Shown here: one piece after another, positions 45,965-57,832 of the stretch
Layout of the letters: every line of letters begins with the position of its first letter
Position numbering within the stretch: position 1 is the first letter of the stretch
Assembly (NCBI GenBank): GCA_000708835.1
Contig: DF237361.1
Span: forward strand, 18,789-82,788
Direction: 5' to 3'
DNA length: 64,000 bases
Origin: Klebsormidium nitens
Lineage: Eukaryota > Streptophyta > Klebsormidiophyceae > Klebsormidiales > Klebsormidiaceae
Translations under genes and position numbers: made by a program
The notes under the pieces: model-generated
The model's database searches: none
The model's input: only the letters and a program-made list of their open reading frames with translations
What the model was told of the DNA's origin: nothing

Positions 45965-48693
45965 ATGGGGCATCAGGATGTTGACACTCTTTCTGCAGAA
46001 TGGAAGGAGTTGACGCAGCCACAGGGTGCTCCGCTGGCACGCAGCTCGCATGCTGTTGCAGTGATTGGAAGCAAGGTGGGCTGGCAGTTTCCATCAGTCC
46101 TTGGAGGATAGGACAAGCCCACAAACCTTTGCTGGTTCCTAAACCCAGCAGAATGTGAGGGTCACAAGTAAGCATGAAGGATGCTTGCGAGACTCTGACC
46201 TCATAAACAGTCAATGCAGCTAAACGTCAGACTGTTGTGCTCAGAGGGCTGACCATTTCGAAAAAGACAAACCTGTGGAAGTTGCCAGTCATACTTTTTG
46301 AGGCCAGGGATAATCTGGTCCAGAATCTGGCGAAAGGGCAAGCTTTTTGGTGCTTATACTCCAGATGCGCACTGCTTCGTGAAAGTTGCATTTGCTTTAT
46401 GCCATTGAGTACGGTGATTGAGTGAATGTCAACATCTAACTAGATTAGGTGCCTTTGGATAGGATTGATGCATTGATGAAGCGGCTGACTTGCCTTGTGA
46501 AACCTGGTGGGTAAAAAAGCTGGGTTTGCATACTCACCTGCTCTGGTGCGCCTAGCTTAAAAGAGCTTTGAAGCTGCTATTTCTGAGCACTGCTGTTTAG
46601 CCTTCCAGTCCACATTCCACAGGCCTATGTATTTGGTGGCGAGCACAAGCCGCGGGTGCCGATCGACAACTCCCTCCACGTCTTTGACCTCAACCAGCAG
46701 GCTTGGTATGTGGAGATAGCGAAGGGCACTGCCCCCCCGGCACGCCTGGGCGTCACACTGGTGGCTGTGGGCAAGACGCTGTTTATCTTTGGAGGTGCGA
46801 GGCTTTGCTATCTGAAGGAGGAAGTTAGATTCGTTGTTCAGAGATTGATACCCGAAAAGTCCGAAGAGGAAGCTTGGTTTTGCCATGAGCTTGATGTTGA
46901 CATGTGGGTAAAGATTAGTGACCTCACAGTCTCTAGCTGGATATGGCATTCGGACATACCCACGTAGGCTATATCAATGAGCATACGTCCATTTCAACTT
47001 TCTGCTTTTCTTTCTTTCGTTCTGTCCCAGAACGACACCTCAGACCGGGAGCCTTTCATTTGTACCACATGATTGTGCATCACATTTGCCCAACATTCCC
47101 TGTTTAGCTCCCACCACCTAGGGTGCCTGGACTGACATGAGATTTGTCTGTGCAGGCCGGAACGGTGATAAGAATGAGCTGTCCAACCTGTATGCTTTCA
47201 ATACTGCTGCTGGCGAGTGGCGGGACCTGACTGATCTCCCAGGAGCGCCGGCGGGGCGGTCGTACCACGCCGCGGTGGCGGACGAAAAGCGCAAGTCCTT
47301 CTTCGTGTTTGGCGGGTGCGCGGCGGACGGGAGGCGCAACGACCTGTACGAGTTTGACACCAGGGCAGAGGCGTGGACGTCCTACCCGACGTCAGCGGAG
47401 CTTCTTCCGAGGGGCGGGCCGGGATTGGCGGTGGTGAGAGAGAAGGTGTACGTTCTCTTTGGTGAGTGGCGCCTATTTCGGACTGACTATTTCCAAGCGT
47501 CTTACACTGGTTGGTGGTGGCGTTCAGACGAAGCTTCAAACAGATGCTATGCTGATGATCCTCAAGCGAGAAGCGCTGCAACCTTTGCTCAACCGTATTC
47601 CCGTTCACATTCTGTGGTCCTTCCGAAAACGACGTTCAAGATTTGCATTCGTGTAAGCTTGAAAGCAAATTCGAGTGGACTGGCGGATGTCAATCGAACA
47701 GCTGAGATGGCAGAAGTAGGAAGTTAAACGGCTCCAAGGACCTCGTATGAATTCAAATCGGGTCTCGTTTTTTGAGTCTTTCACCACTGTCATCCTCAGG
47801 GTTTTCTGGTAAGGAGCAGGGCGACATCCATGCGTTCGACCTGAAGTCCCAGACGTGGCAGCAGCTGGAGACGAGTGGCGAAACGCCCACTCCTAGAAGC
47901 GTGCTCGGCGTAACGTCCTTCAATGACCGATACATCGTGGCCTTCGGTGGAGAGGTAAGATCCGGCCGCACAGCAACCTGAGCTCCTCCGTCGTTTTCGT
48001 GTCATTGCAAAGGGGCTTGTGCAAGTCTCCAACCTGTCCTCTTCGCTTCAGCTTTGCTGACTCATGCAGGGCTTTTTCATTGGAGTAGCCGCCTTTCATG
48101 ACTCCTCGTTGACATGTTACCCAATTCACTACTTAACAACAATCGGTAGACTTAGACTGACAGGAGTAGAAAAAATGGCAAGAAGAGCCCGGATGGATCG
48201 TTCCAAAGGTGGACTGGTAGTCGCGCTAGATCAATGTACATCTTCAGAATCACATCATCCGTAAAGAGGCGTTGTCTTATCCCGTGCAAACTGAATCTTG
48301 TCCACGTCAAACATTGAACAGAAGCATGTCTGCCTGTGTTCTTTGGGACCCACCCGCATCTATGTCATCAGTGCTAACATTCACGGAACCTAATTGTTGT
48401 CCTCCAACTTCAATCTACTCTGAAATCCGTTCTACATTCCATCTCAGTCCGATCCGAGCGATAAGGGCCACGAGGGCGCCGGCGCATTTTCCGACGAAGT
48501 TTTCATTCTTGACACCACGTCGCTGCGGTGGTCGAGACCTGAGTTGCGGACGGAGGTTGGTGCCAAGCCGCCCTGTGCGCGCGGCTGGTTTGCATTCGCT
48601 CCAATCGGAAGGTCCATGTTTATCTACGGCGGAAACTCAGAAACGAACGAGAGGCTTGATGACTTACACCTCCTTACTGTCGGCACTGCGTAG
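45965..48693 (+). CDS. Kelch-repeat beta-propeller protein, nitrile-specifier-like (At3g07720 type)
   Basis: Exons 45965-46075, 46623-46794, 47156-47461, 47800-47954, 48448-48693; 329 residues. Six kelch blades are visible through FGG/YGG turns and following DL.FD/Y.FD...W patterns: AYVFGGEH, TLFIFGG, FFVFGGCAADGR, VYVLFGFSGKE, IVAFGGE and MFIYGGN. It begins with EWKELTQPQGAPLARSSHAVAVIG, as in plant nitrile-specifier-like kelch proteins. In Brassicales this family steers glucosinolate breakdown; ancestral single-domain members exist across plants with unknown roles, so the biochemical job here is open. The protein is probably soluble and cytosolic. The start is the first ATG in a frame that is also open upstream. 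Confidence 0.9.
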
Positions 48694-49907
48694 CATATTC
48701 CAGCTAGGAACTGCCACCTTTTGAGTACCCGTGTAGCTTCCGAGGACTTTGCCTGCTCGCGAATCTTTGATTTGAACAACCTTCATGCCCATCCTGATTC
48801 TCGATGTAGATGTTTGTAATAGCAAGGCAAAAGATGAAGATTAGGAACGCGCAGACGTCAATCTGGAGCTCAATATGAGCATCCTCTAGTGTAGTGCTGC
48901 AGTGCAGCCGGTACGGTCATTTCAAGCCTTCCAGAAGTGTCCATCGTTGTGCTTGTTTGTCCCGACACGTATACATATGCGAAGCAGGGGGAAGGAAGGA
49001 GGAGGGAGAAGGAGCGGGGGGGAGGATGGGGAAGGGATGGGGAAAGAGGGATGAGAAGCGGAAGGAGGAGGAGGGACCGGAGGGGCGAACGTGATAGAGG
49101 GAGGGCGTCGAGCCTCAGGCCCATCGAGGTTTATGTTGCACAGACGTGCTGGCAAAACGAAGAAGTCAGGCTTTATCTGGACACACTTACACATTTGTAC
49201 GGAGCCGGTTTGTACGCCGTGCAATCCTTGGTCGTATTCAGCCGCCTTTTCTTCATGGTCCATGTTGACGCGTAGAAAAGTCTCGTATGGCAACCATTAG
49301 GTCGCATAATCGATGCCCGGCTAGCTAGCTGCAGATTCGAGTGATATATCCATAAATTTGCTGAGCCCAAAGCAATCATTAATGCCTATGTCACGACACT
49401 GTGAACATTGCATGCTGCCGCACTGCATGAGTCACGTCCTCATAGTGAGCGCCTCGACCTCTAGCGCTTTCTGAATATATGTACTTAGTCTGTCATATAT
49501 AATCAATCCGCATAAGCTGTCCGCGCGGTTGGATTGCAGCATGAGCACTAGGCGGCTAGCTGAAGTATCATGCATGTTGTGAAAATCTAGCTTCATGCCG
49601 CCGCGGTAGTGACCATTTCAAGTTTTGAACATGTCCGACATACAGGTTCTGCATGTGACCAGTATGACCGTCGTGCAACCATTCAATGACTGCAGCAAGA
49701 CATGGCTCATGCATGGCCAGGCCGCCGGGCCACATTTGTGTGCACCATAACCGGTCATGGCATGTGCGCAGCCGCAAAACAATCTCAAAGTAACGGAGAG
49801 CTCATATCTGGAGGCCCCACTTGGGAGTTGCTCATTGAAATAGCATTAAGATCAATAAGGCGGAAAAGCAACTTGTCCCGAAGAGCATATGTTGCAGTCA
49901 TCAGGTA
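48694..49907. other. Intergenic gap between convergent kelch and ZRSR2 genes
   Basis: About 1.2 kb. It contains a ~120-bp polypurine tract (48981-49100) and a CATG-rich island (about 49380-49770). No coding exon seen. Confidence 0.6.
48981..49100 (+). repeat. Polypurine (G/A) tract
   Basis: Nearly unbroken purine run with many GGGG, GGAGG and GGAAGG blocks on the plus strand. Such mirror-like tracts can form triplex (H-DNA) or G-quadruplex structures. Confidence 0.8.
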
Positions 49908-52900
49908 CTATCCTCCTTCACCGTTCTGTTGATTAGGTAACTCGTCATTGACCTCGCTATCTGCTTGAGTTCTTTCCCGTCTTCGTCTCTTGAAGGATTG
50001 CTCGACCGCTCTTCGCAGATTGAGGAGGTGCTTGTCTATATCTGCTGAACTGTCTGTGGGCGAGACACTGCTCGCAGGATGCGCGACCTCACCTTTCTCG
50101 TGCCTGCTCTCGACTCTCTGACTCGCAGTTTCTGCAGCTGCTATTCCCCCTACCTCACTTGGTAGACCCACTTCGAGATCACCAGCCTGCACAACGCTAT
50201 CGAGCCCATCATTTGGGTTCCAACGTCCCTCATCCACCTCTAACGCTGCACGGGCCTTCCGAGGTGACTCTGCTGGCTTCTCGCTTGAGTCTCCCAACCC
50301 CGTTTGTTCTGCAATCTTCCGGTGCTTCTTTCTTCTCGAAGGCTCACGTGTCCTTTTCCCTGGGATTCCCGCCACTTCTTCGCTCTCCCCTCCTTCTTTC
50401 CGTTTCTTTTTGGAACGGTGGGGTCGTCTTTCTCTAGACTCGTCCCTCCGTTGTTCCTTAGTCGGCGACCCTCCCTCCACCACTTTGTCGGCATTACCTT
50501 GCCACCTGTCCCCTTCGTCTCTTGACGCGTCCTTCCATTTCTCACGTGAGGTCTCCGGTTCTCGATTGTTCCTTTCATTGACCAGTGGCCCCGGCGCCCA
50601 TTCTCGTCCCTCACTGAGCCGTTCATCCCTTACCGACACTTCCTCACCCCACCGACCACCCCGACCCCTTCTGCTCCGTTCCTCCGAACCGTCTTGCGTC
50701 CGGTCCCTTGACCGACTTCTTTGGCTCCCCCATCTGTCTGTTTCGCCAGACCCCTCCCGGCGCCTCCTCTCCGATCGTTCCCGGTGCCCACTCTCCGATT
50801 GCCGCCAGCCTCGTTCGTCCCGGTCTTCCCTCCCATGCCTTCGGGCCTGCGGACTCTGACTCTCACTTCGATACGTGGAACCCCACCCTTCGTTTGACCC
50901 CTTCCGTCTGTGCGACCGGTCCCTCTCCCGGTCCCTCTCCCGGTCCCTCTCCCTCCTGTCAACCGACCGCTCTCTCTTACTCCTGCGACTCTCTGAGTGC
51001 CACCTGTCATCTGCTCCGTACTCTCTTCTTCGCTCATGCCTGTCCGAGCCCCTCGAGGGCGACCGAACCGACCGCCCCTCGCGCCTGGAGGCACTTCTGT
51101 ACGGCGTGGCTTTGTCCGCCGAGCGGGACCGGCTCCTGCGGGACGGTGCGGGCTGGTCCACCGGGCCGAAGTCGGCCTGCGCGAAAGCACCCCCCGGGTT
51201 GCGGAAGCAGTGCAGGTAGTTGCAGTTGCCGCCGTGCTGGCACCGCTGGAACAAGAGAGAGAGACGGCTTAGCCCGCAGAAGAACAAGCAGGCTTTGGAG
51301 GCGGGCTTTCAGACGCGGAGCGATCGCGAAATTGTTCGTCGATATGGTGAAGGCTTGTACTCTTCTGGTCCCCGGTTGACTGCTGCCGTGGGTGTGTCCT
51401 TTCTCTTGCTTTCGGCACAGCACAATCTCCGCTTCCCCCGGAGGTAGGAGACTGCAACCCTAGCACTGGTGACCCTCGCCGAGAACAAGCTTTCATCCTT
51501 CAACGATGGGTGTTCTATAGAGGACAGCTCATGGACGCCGCGTCGACTCACCCCCGTGGTCCGCTGGATTCCGCAGATGGCTGCCCTCCACTGGGTGAAG
51601 GGGGCGTACTCGCAGACGAGCTGGACGAGCATAAGACGTGGCGTTGGGACTGCTTGTCTCATCGAAGCTCAGTAGAATAACCGGCAACTCAGCGGGAAAT
51701 GTCACGGCTCACGAAGACACAATAGCAGAGACGACACGACTCCCTTGCGCTTTAGCAGGTGGCTTGCGAAGGTCAGTCCCGTCTTGAAAACCGGCAGACG
51801 TTTTGAGGCTCTCGCAAAATCATCTCCCGACAATCTTTTCACGAGACTCCAGGTATTCGAACAGGTGCCAGACAACCTTCACCGGATGCACGATCGAACA
51901 AACAGGCCTGCTGCCGAGAAACACAAGCTCTGATCGTACCGTTCAAGAACAAACAGGATAGCCAACCTGCTTTCCACTGTAGAAGCGCCCGCGGATCGCC
52001 GCAAACGCCTGGACAGCAGCCTGCTTGTCCGTGAACGAGACGTACACGTTGCCTCTCAAGTGCGGACCCAGGTTTCGGCACACCTGGGAAGTGGATAAAT
52101 ATACGGGTTGTGAGCACGCTGGAACCACGTGTGGTGCGCTCTGTCGTGGCACATTCTGGGGACGTCGTTTCGGTCTAGCCTTTCGCCAAGAAAGCAAGCC
52201 GCTCTCACTTCGCTGTTGGAGTCCCAATTGCGAGCCTCATAATCTCGAGTTTAATTCGATTCAATTCTTCGATTCAAGGCAATGCGCGGACAAGCTAGTC
52301 ATGACAAGCTCTTCCTGGGCCTACAATCATTGTGTTCATCTATGTGCCAGATCTGCAGAGCAGCCCGGCACTTCGCTGCACCGTGTCCAATCGAACAATA
52401 TCCTAGGTCGAACATAGTCTACTTGAAGGCAACGACAACAGCTTACCTTGAAGTTCGTAACGGTCCCATGCGCTTCAAACTCTGGCAGGACGTCGTCATA
52501 GAATTCCTCAAATTCTCGACGAACCTCGTCTTCAGTAAGCTGCAGGAGGCAGATCAAGGCGAAACAAAATGTGCACATGTTTTGCAACGACATGGAAGTC
52601 CTAGAAATTGTCTGTGTTCGCCACGAATCACAGACAATCTGCAGGCAAGTCGACATACCCTTTTGAAAAGGAAACCTTTCTGGAAGCTCGAGTGTGTGTT
52701 TTTGATTCAGATAGACCACCATGTAAAACGACCTTACAAGCGACACAGCACGGGTAAGAACAGAAGGTGCTCTTCTTGTACCTCCAAGTTAGCATCATCT
52801 TCCGTTCTTGCAACTCCCGGCGACCCAAGGCCAGTAAACATTCCCCTGATCATGATGACATGCGAAGGAGAAGGATACGGATGCTTGCGGCTGCACTTGT

Positions 52901-54646
52901 CAAAGTGTCGACAGGCGCCAGTCCGCATGAAGAACTGGCACAGCTCCCGTTTGTCCTGCATTGGAAGGACAACCGCTCTTTCATTGGCAGGCCCTGCGTA
53001 AAACAAACAAACTCAAGTGCAGAATGCTTTACACCTGATCAAAGAGCCAACATCGGCATGTTTGTGAGAACTGACTCTTAAGACGGGCAGCAGAGTTTTG
53101 CGACCTTGGGAGCTGGATAACGAAGTTCAGATGCTGCCAACTCTCTAGTGCTGCCAACGCTCTATGTCACACTTACCGCGTCTGATTCTGCCTGAGCCAG
53201 GAGCACAGCTGTGTCTGGAAATTGGATGGGAACGTACAGCGGATTGTGTGTTGGACCGTCCTCCTGCCAAGAATCAAAATGTACTTTTGGACTCGAGTAG
53301 ATCTGTGTCTGTGTTCCTTAAGCCGAAGTTCTACTCAATTCGATCTGTGTCTCTGCTCGTCAAAACATAATGGGGAAGCAGGACATCTTTCCTTCCCTGT
53401 GCATTCCAGCAGTAAAGAGAATTCCTTGTCAGGACGGCAGGAACAAAGATCACCTATGGACGGCTTCGGTCATGAAGATGTTGTAGATACGTCACAATTC
53501 TTGCTCACCTTGATGGCAGGTTCTACCTCACTTTTCTTGACCTTCCTTTTTCTGACTGTGATCTGATTGCCCTCCCAGATGATCTCGGGAGGCCCGTCTA
53601 TCTCTTCTTCAGACTCTGTGTTGCCTGCTTGTGGTGGCTCTGCTTCTGGTGGCTCTGCCCGCTCCTTGGGCACGCTTGGAGTTGGCTCTAGCTCTTTCAC
53701 CACCTGTGCAAGTGTTGGCAAATGGGAAGAAAACTTCACGAGCATAGCCATAGCTGCCCCAAGGTCACATGGTGCCTTCAAATATGTTTCATGATTGTTA
53801 CAGCAATTGGCGATCCAATGAACGACTTCCTTTGATTGACCAGGTTGAGCAAGAAATTTTCTTAGGCCATGAAGGAACTGGGTGGACTTCATGACTCCTC
53901 TGTCAACTCCACATCCTGGAATTGATGAAAATCAGTACAGGGACAATTCCAGACCAATCATCTGGAGCACCACACAAGCAGAGACAGCAACTTGCTTGCC
54001 TTCTCCTCCTCGACAATCGAGGCAGCTTCCAGCTTCTGTGCAGTAGCGGCAGCCAGAATCCTCTCTTGCTCAAGCCACCGTGCTTCATTTTGCCTGTGCT
54101 GCTCTTCTTCCAGACGCTGTTTCTGTTCCTCTGCTGCTTGCTACACACACGAAAATGGTGGCAGTCAGGACTTCTTCTCAATTTCTAATTTTGACAGGTG
54201 ATATCTGGACAATCCTTGATCATCTGGAGGGATTAAACATGGCAGTGCTCAAGTCTCTCCTAGATATCACCGTGAACAAAAAGCAAGAAATGGCAAGGGG
54301 GGCTGAATAAATTCTAAAGAGCATTTGCAATCATCTGCTTCAATGGGCCAACTGTATGACATACCTGGTCTAGCAACCGTCTCTGGTGTAAAGGATCCTT
54401 TGCGAGGGCGTCTGCTTCCTTCTTCAGGTCCTCAGCAGCCTTGATTCTTTGCTGCTTCCTTTTTGCTTTCTTAGCAAGCCTACGTTTCTCCTTCCGTGAG
54501 ACAACCCCTCCTTGGACACCAGGTGCATTTTCAGACTCAACTTCTTCGATCGTTGGTGGCGTCCCCTCCAATCCATCGCTTTTCGTCACTGCACCACCCC
54601 CGTCATCAGACTCCGGGGCAACTCCAGGCTGTGCCAGTTGCTCCAT
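49908..54646 (-). CDS. ZRSR2: U2AF35-related splicing factor (ZRSR2/Urp, plant RGH3 class)
   Basis: Nuclear factor recognising 3' splice sites, essential for U12-type introns in animals and maize. Exons 54646-54365, 54140-54000, 53703-53509, 53263-53177, 52955-52782, 52539-52447, 52083-51967, 51620-51552, 51245-49908; 831 residues, all phase 0. Order: Lys/Glu coiled-coil region, VPIQFPDT, first CCCH finger (C-x8-C-x5-C-x3-H in CQFFMRTGACRHFDKCSRKH), UHM domain (EFEEFYDDVLPEFE, LRGNVYVSF, GRFYSGKQ), second CCCH finger (CGIQRTTGRCQHGGNCNYLH), then a ~400-residue Arg/Ser/Asp/Glu tail. Length, N-terminal extension and linker separate it from U2AF35 itself. The intron 53704-53999 has a GC donor. 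Head-to-head with the pseudouridine synthase gene, only 365 bp away. Confidence 0.94.
53704..53999 (-). other. GC-AG intron in ZRSR2
   Basis: On the minus strand the exon ends GAGGAGAAG and continues GCAAGC, the GC-donor consensus. Using it keeps phase 0 into the next exon (VVKELEP). The nearest GT (GTTGCT, eight bases on) would break the frame. Confidence 0.75.
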
Positions 54647-55011
54647 TGAGCCGCTTCCTCACAATTGCTCAGCTGCTCATGACCTGCTTGCTCATCCCTC
54701 ACAGGCTCACTGCATCAGGACGCCCCTCGTTTGCCGACCTTAAGTAATAAGTCTGTTCAGAACGTCGCCCTGTTCTGAAGTCGGACCAACTTTGACAGAA
54801 TCCTTGAAGTGGTCCAGTGTTTGAGTCACCCAGTGGGCCTGAGGCCCTGAGCAGTGATCAGTCATTTTGATCGCATTCACTGGCAAGTGAGTCCTCAGAA
54901 ACTGCCTTTCAAAAGCTGGTGAAGCTAGCGCTCTGCTGCCCTACAGTATCAGGTGCAACTTTACACGAAGCAGCTGGCACTCTGCCTGGGTCAGCCAATG
55001 GGCTGGCTATA
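54647..55011. promoter_or_regulatory. Compact bidirectional promoter region, ZRSR2 / pseudouridine synthase
   Basis: Only 365 bp separate the two start codons of divergent genes, so 5' untranslated regions and both core promoters must share it. No TATA box is obvious. Confidence 0.5.
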
Positions 55012-57832
55012 ATGGAAGCCATTGCGACCACCACTTTCAAGCCAATAAGTTGGCCTCATCTGAACGATGGAATGCTGTGTCTAGATGCGGTCACAAGCGG
55101 TGATGAAGGGCACGCCTTGGTCGACTTTTATACGCAGCGCTATGCCCACTCTGCTTCTGTTGTTGGCTGGAAGCTCAGAATAGAAAGAGGACAGGTCATG
55201 GTAGGCAAGGAAGTCTGCAGAGATCCCCAACAAAGATTACGGTGATTTCTCTTTTCGTGCACGACTCCTGTGGAATTTCTGGAACTTTGTAGCAAAGTCA
55301 ACAGGACAGTTTCAGATATTTCACTCGATGAGGCCTGAACTGGCTTTTGTTGAGGAAGCTTCGTAGCATTGGGCACCAAGACAGAGAATGCAAACTTGAA
55401 GACCCCGCTGAGGTGCAATAGGTTGCTCAAAAATCCCTTATAGCCCTCCTCTTATTGTCGAGCAATGAATGTTCCTTCTAAACCACGGTTCTGACGCCCC
55501 CCATTCACTCTGCAGGCAGGGGACAACACTTGAGTATCACCGATTGCCCTGGCAGGAGCCAGATGTTCCGTATGCACTGCCTGTCCTGTATGAAGACGAG
55601 CACATAGTAAGTTCCCCCTTGGCGCCCCATCTATCAGCTCAACCCTGCTTCTGATTGATTGCTTGCCTATGATCGCTGGGAGTCTTGATTAGTCCTGGCT
55701 AACCGATCCCAACAAATGTGTGTGGGGCACATGATTTCGTTCTCTGACACCTGATTTTGTTCTTTGAAGTGTTTCATTCCAACAGTTGTGCGTCAATCGG
55801 TTTCACCAGGACTTCATCACAAGCCCTGCCCAGTGGCCCCAACGGATCGTCCAGCCACATTGCCACAACCTTATAGCTGAGCTTATTCTGTCGCCGCAGT
55901 TGGCGGTGTCAAAGCCATCTGGCCTGCAAGTCCTGCCCGGCGGTCCTTTTCACCAGAGGACGGCCCTGACACTGCTGCAATGGTGGTACACAAGGGGCGG
56001 GGTAACTCCAGCCCCTGTTCATAGACTGGGACGGGGCACGTCGGGGGTGCTCCTATGCGCAAAGACGCCGCAAGCGCGAGCGGCCCTCGCAGCAGACTTT
56101 GCGGAAGTGACGATGGGCAGGTTAGGCCCACTTCTCACAGTCCTGTTGTCACAAGACCCCGGGTTCAAGCAGCAGGTTTCGCGTGCTGGAGGAGGAGTCT
56201 GGGCGTCAATTGGTGTCTATTGTTCTTCAAAAGAGACGTCTTCAGGATGACAGTCCGTTCATTTTGCTCGAGATGTGACATCGCTATGGACTTCGGCTGT
56301 GTTTTTCGTGGGAAACTTTTTATGCTTCGAAGCGGATGGCAAACAAATCTTGCACCTTCAGTTGAAGTCCCAAGAAAACTGTTCTTTTGCAGGACGAACC
56401 CAGCCCTCGAGACGGAGTCCATCATGTGTGACGGGGTGGGCCCTGTAGGGGGTCCGCTGGCGCCGTCATCAGCCTCGAAGAAGCGGATCGCCAAAACGTA
56501 CAGGGCCCTTGTACAGGGGTTGATTCCGGAGGACTATCTGGATGTAAACCAGCCCATAGGGCGAATCAAACACGGCGGCGTCAGGGGCGGCTTGCACGCA
56601 GCAAGCCCAAACGGAAAGCACTCTCGAAGTCGAATCCGCGTGATCTGGAGGGATATAGAAAAGTATGCGACGCTTGTAGAAGTTGATCTTTTCACTGGCA
56701 GGCCGCATCAGATTAGAATACATTGTGCAGCTGCGGGCTATCCTCTGGTCGGAGATCCGTTGTACATAAAAGGGGGCATCCCGGCTGAGACGCTTCAATG
56801 GGAACGGACTGCGGTTCAGGGAGGAGCAAGGGCCGAGGAAAAGTTCGAGGGCGCTGAAAGAGAAAACGAAGGGCTGGCCGCTCGTGAGTCTGGGCTGGGA
56901 ACGGATCCGAAAAAAGGCGGGGATCCGAGAACGGAGGCGCTTGAACATCGTGAGGCGGAGCGGAGAGGAGAGTCTAGTGAGCCGCGGGAGGCCATCCCTA
57001 GCCGCGACGAAGTCGAAAGAGATATTGATATGGAAGACGACGGGTGAGCTTGCGTTCGTCAGCTACAATTAGGACACCTCGCCGGTTCTTTCGCTCGCGC
57101 ATGTTGGTATGGAGGCCTCGTAAGCTGATTGGGTGTTCATACGCTGTTCAGGCAGAGTTCTGGATTGACCCCACGGTCATGCTTAGCAGGACAGCGATCC
57201 TGCTGTTGAGTTCTCCTGTGCGTCTCCGTAACGGGTCGTCTCGAGGAGCAACTTCAGCCTGCAATTCAACAGCACATACAAGCACTTTAAAGAGACGGGA
57301 AGCTGCATTCGCGTGTCCTTCGACCGTCGCTTAGCCCCCGACTCATTGCTGCAGGGGGCATAGCAAAGGGGCTTTACCCATGCCTGGAGATTGCGGATAT
57401 CTTCTTCACGCTATGCGACTGGCGTTCGATCACCCTCTCACCAACGAGGTAAGTGTCGAAGGGGAGCCGGCAGAGTGTGTGCGTAGAGTGTCTTCCTTGG
57501 GCAGAGTCTTCCTTGTGTCGACCTTCGCGTCTTCACAAAGTCGGAGGATACAACTGTTTCAAAATATGCTTCTTCCTCCTGAAGCCGGTTTCGACTTCAG
57601 TGATACAGATCCTAATACTACACGGAAGAAAGGCCAGGTTATTTCTTCCCCTTCTGTTTCTGAGTCCTTTTCTCACTCTGCCATCGTTTCGTCTCTGCAG
57701 AGACTTGTGATCGTCGCGCCTCCTCCACCATCATTATGCGCACCAGATGAAAGTCCAGAAGCGTTGCACTCTTGTCTAATCACTTCAAGTGACGACTGTA
57801 TTGCACTTTCTTTGTTGACACATTCTTCATGA
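55012..57832 (+). CDS. RluA-family RNA pseudouridine synthase (plant PUS5-like)
   Basis: Isomerises uridine to pseudouridine in RNA. Exons 55012-55241, 55516-55606, 55900-56120, 56393-57043, 57355-57448, 57701-57832; 472 residues. An S4-like N-terminal part (IERGQVMVGKEV, LRQGTTLEYHRLPW) precedes the catalytic domain: AVSKPSGLQVLPGG, VHRLGRGTSGVLLCAKT, KRIAKTYRALVQG, VDLFTGRPHQIRIHCAAAGYP, LVGDPLY, and the terminal PGDCGYLLHAMRLAFDHPL. The motif that normally reads HRLD has Gly (about residue 151, codon 56029-56031) where the nucleophilic Asp sits. An acidic low-complexity insert of ~75 residues (56810-57040) lies between LVGDPLY and PGDCGY. Two splice choices rest on phase and motif continuity: the donor at 55242 and the acceptor at 57354. 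Confidence 0.9.

Noticed and set aside
50708-51379. 223-codon plus-strand frame
   Set aside because: Antisense to the RS-repeat exon of ZRSR2, where repeats keep several frames open.
52282-53001. 239-codon plus-strand frame
   Set aside because: Runs across exons and introns of ZRSR2 on the other strand, with no recognisable domain.
55201-55206. Possible GT donor right after GQVM in the pseudouridine synthase
   Set aside because: It would remove the conserved GKEVCRDPQQRLR segment and fit the next exon only through another acceptor; the donor at 55242 keeps phase and motif.
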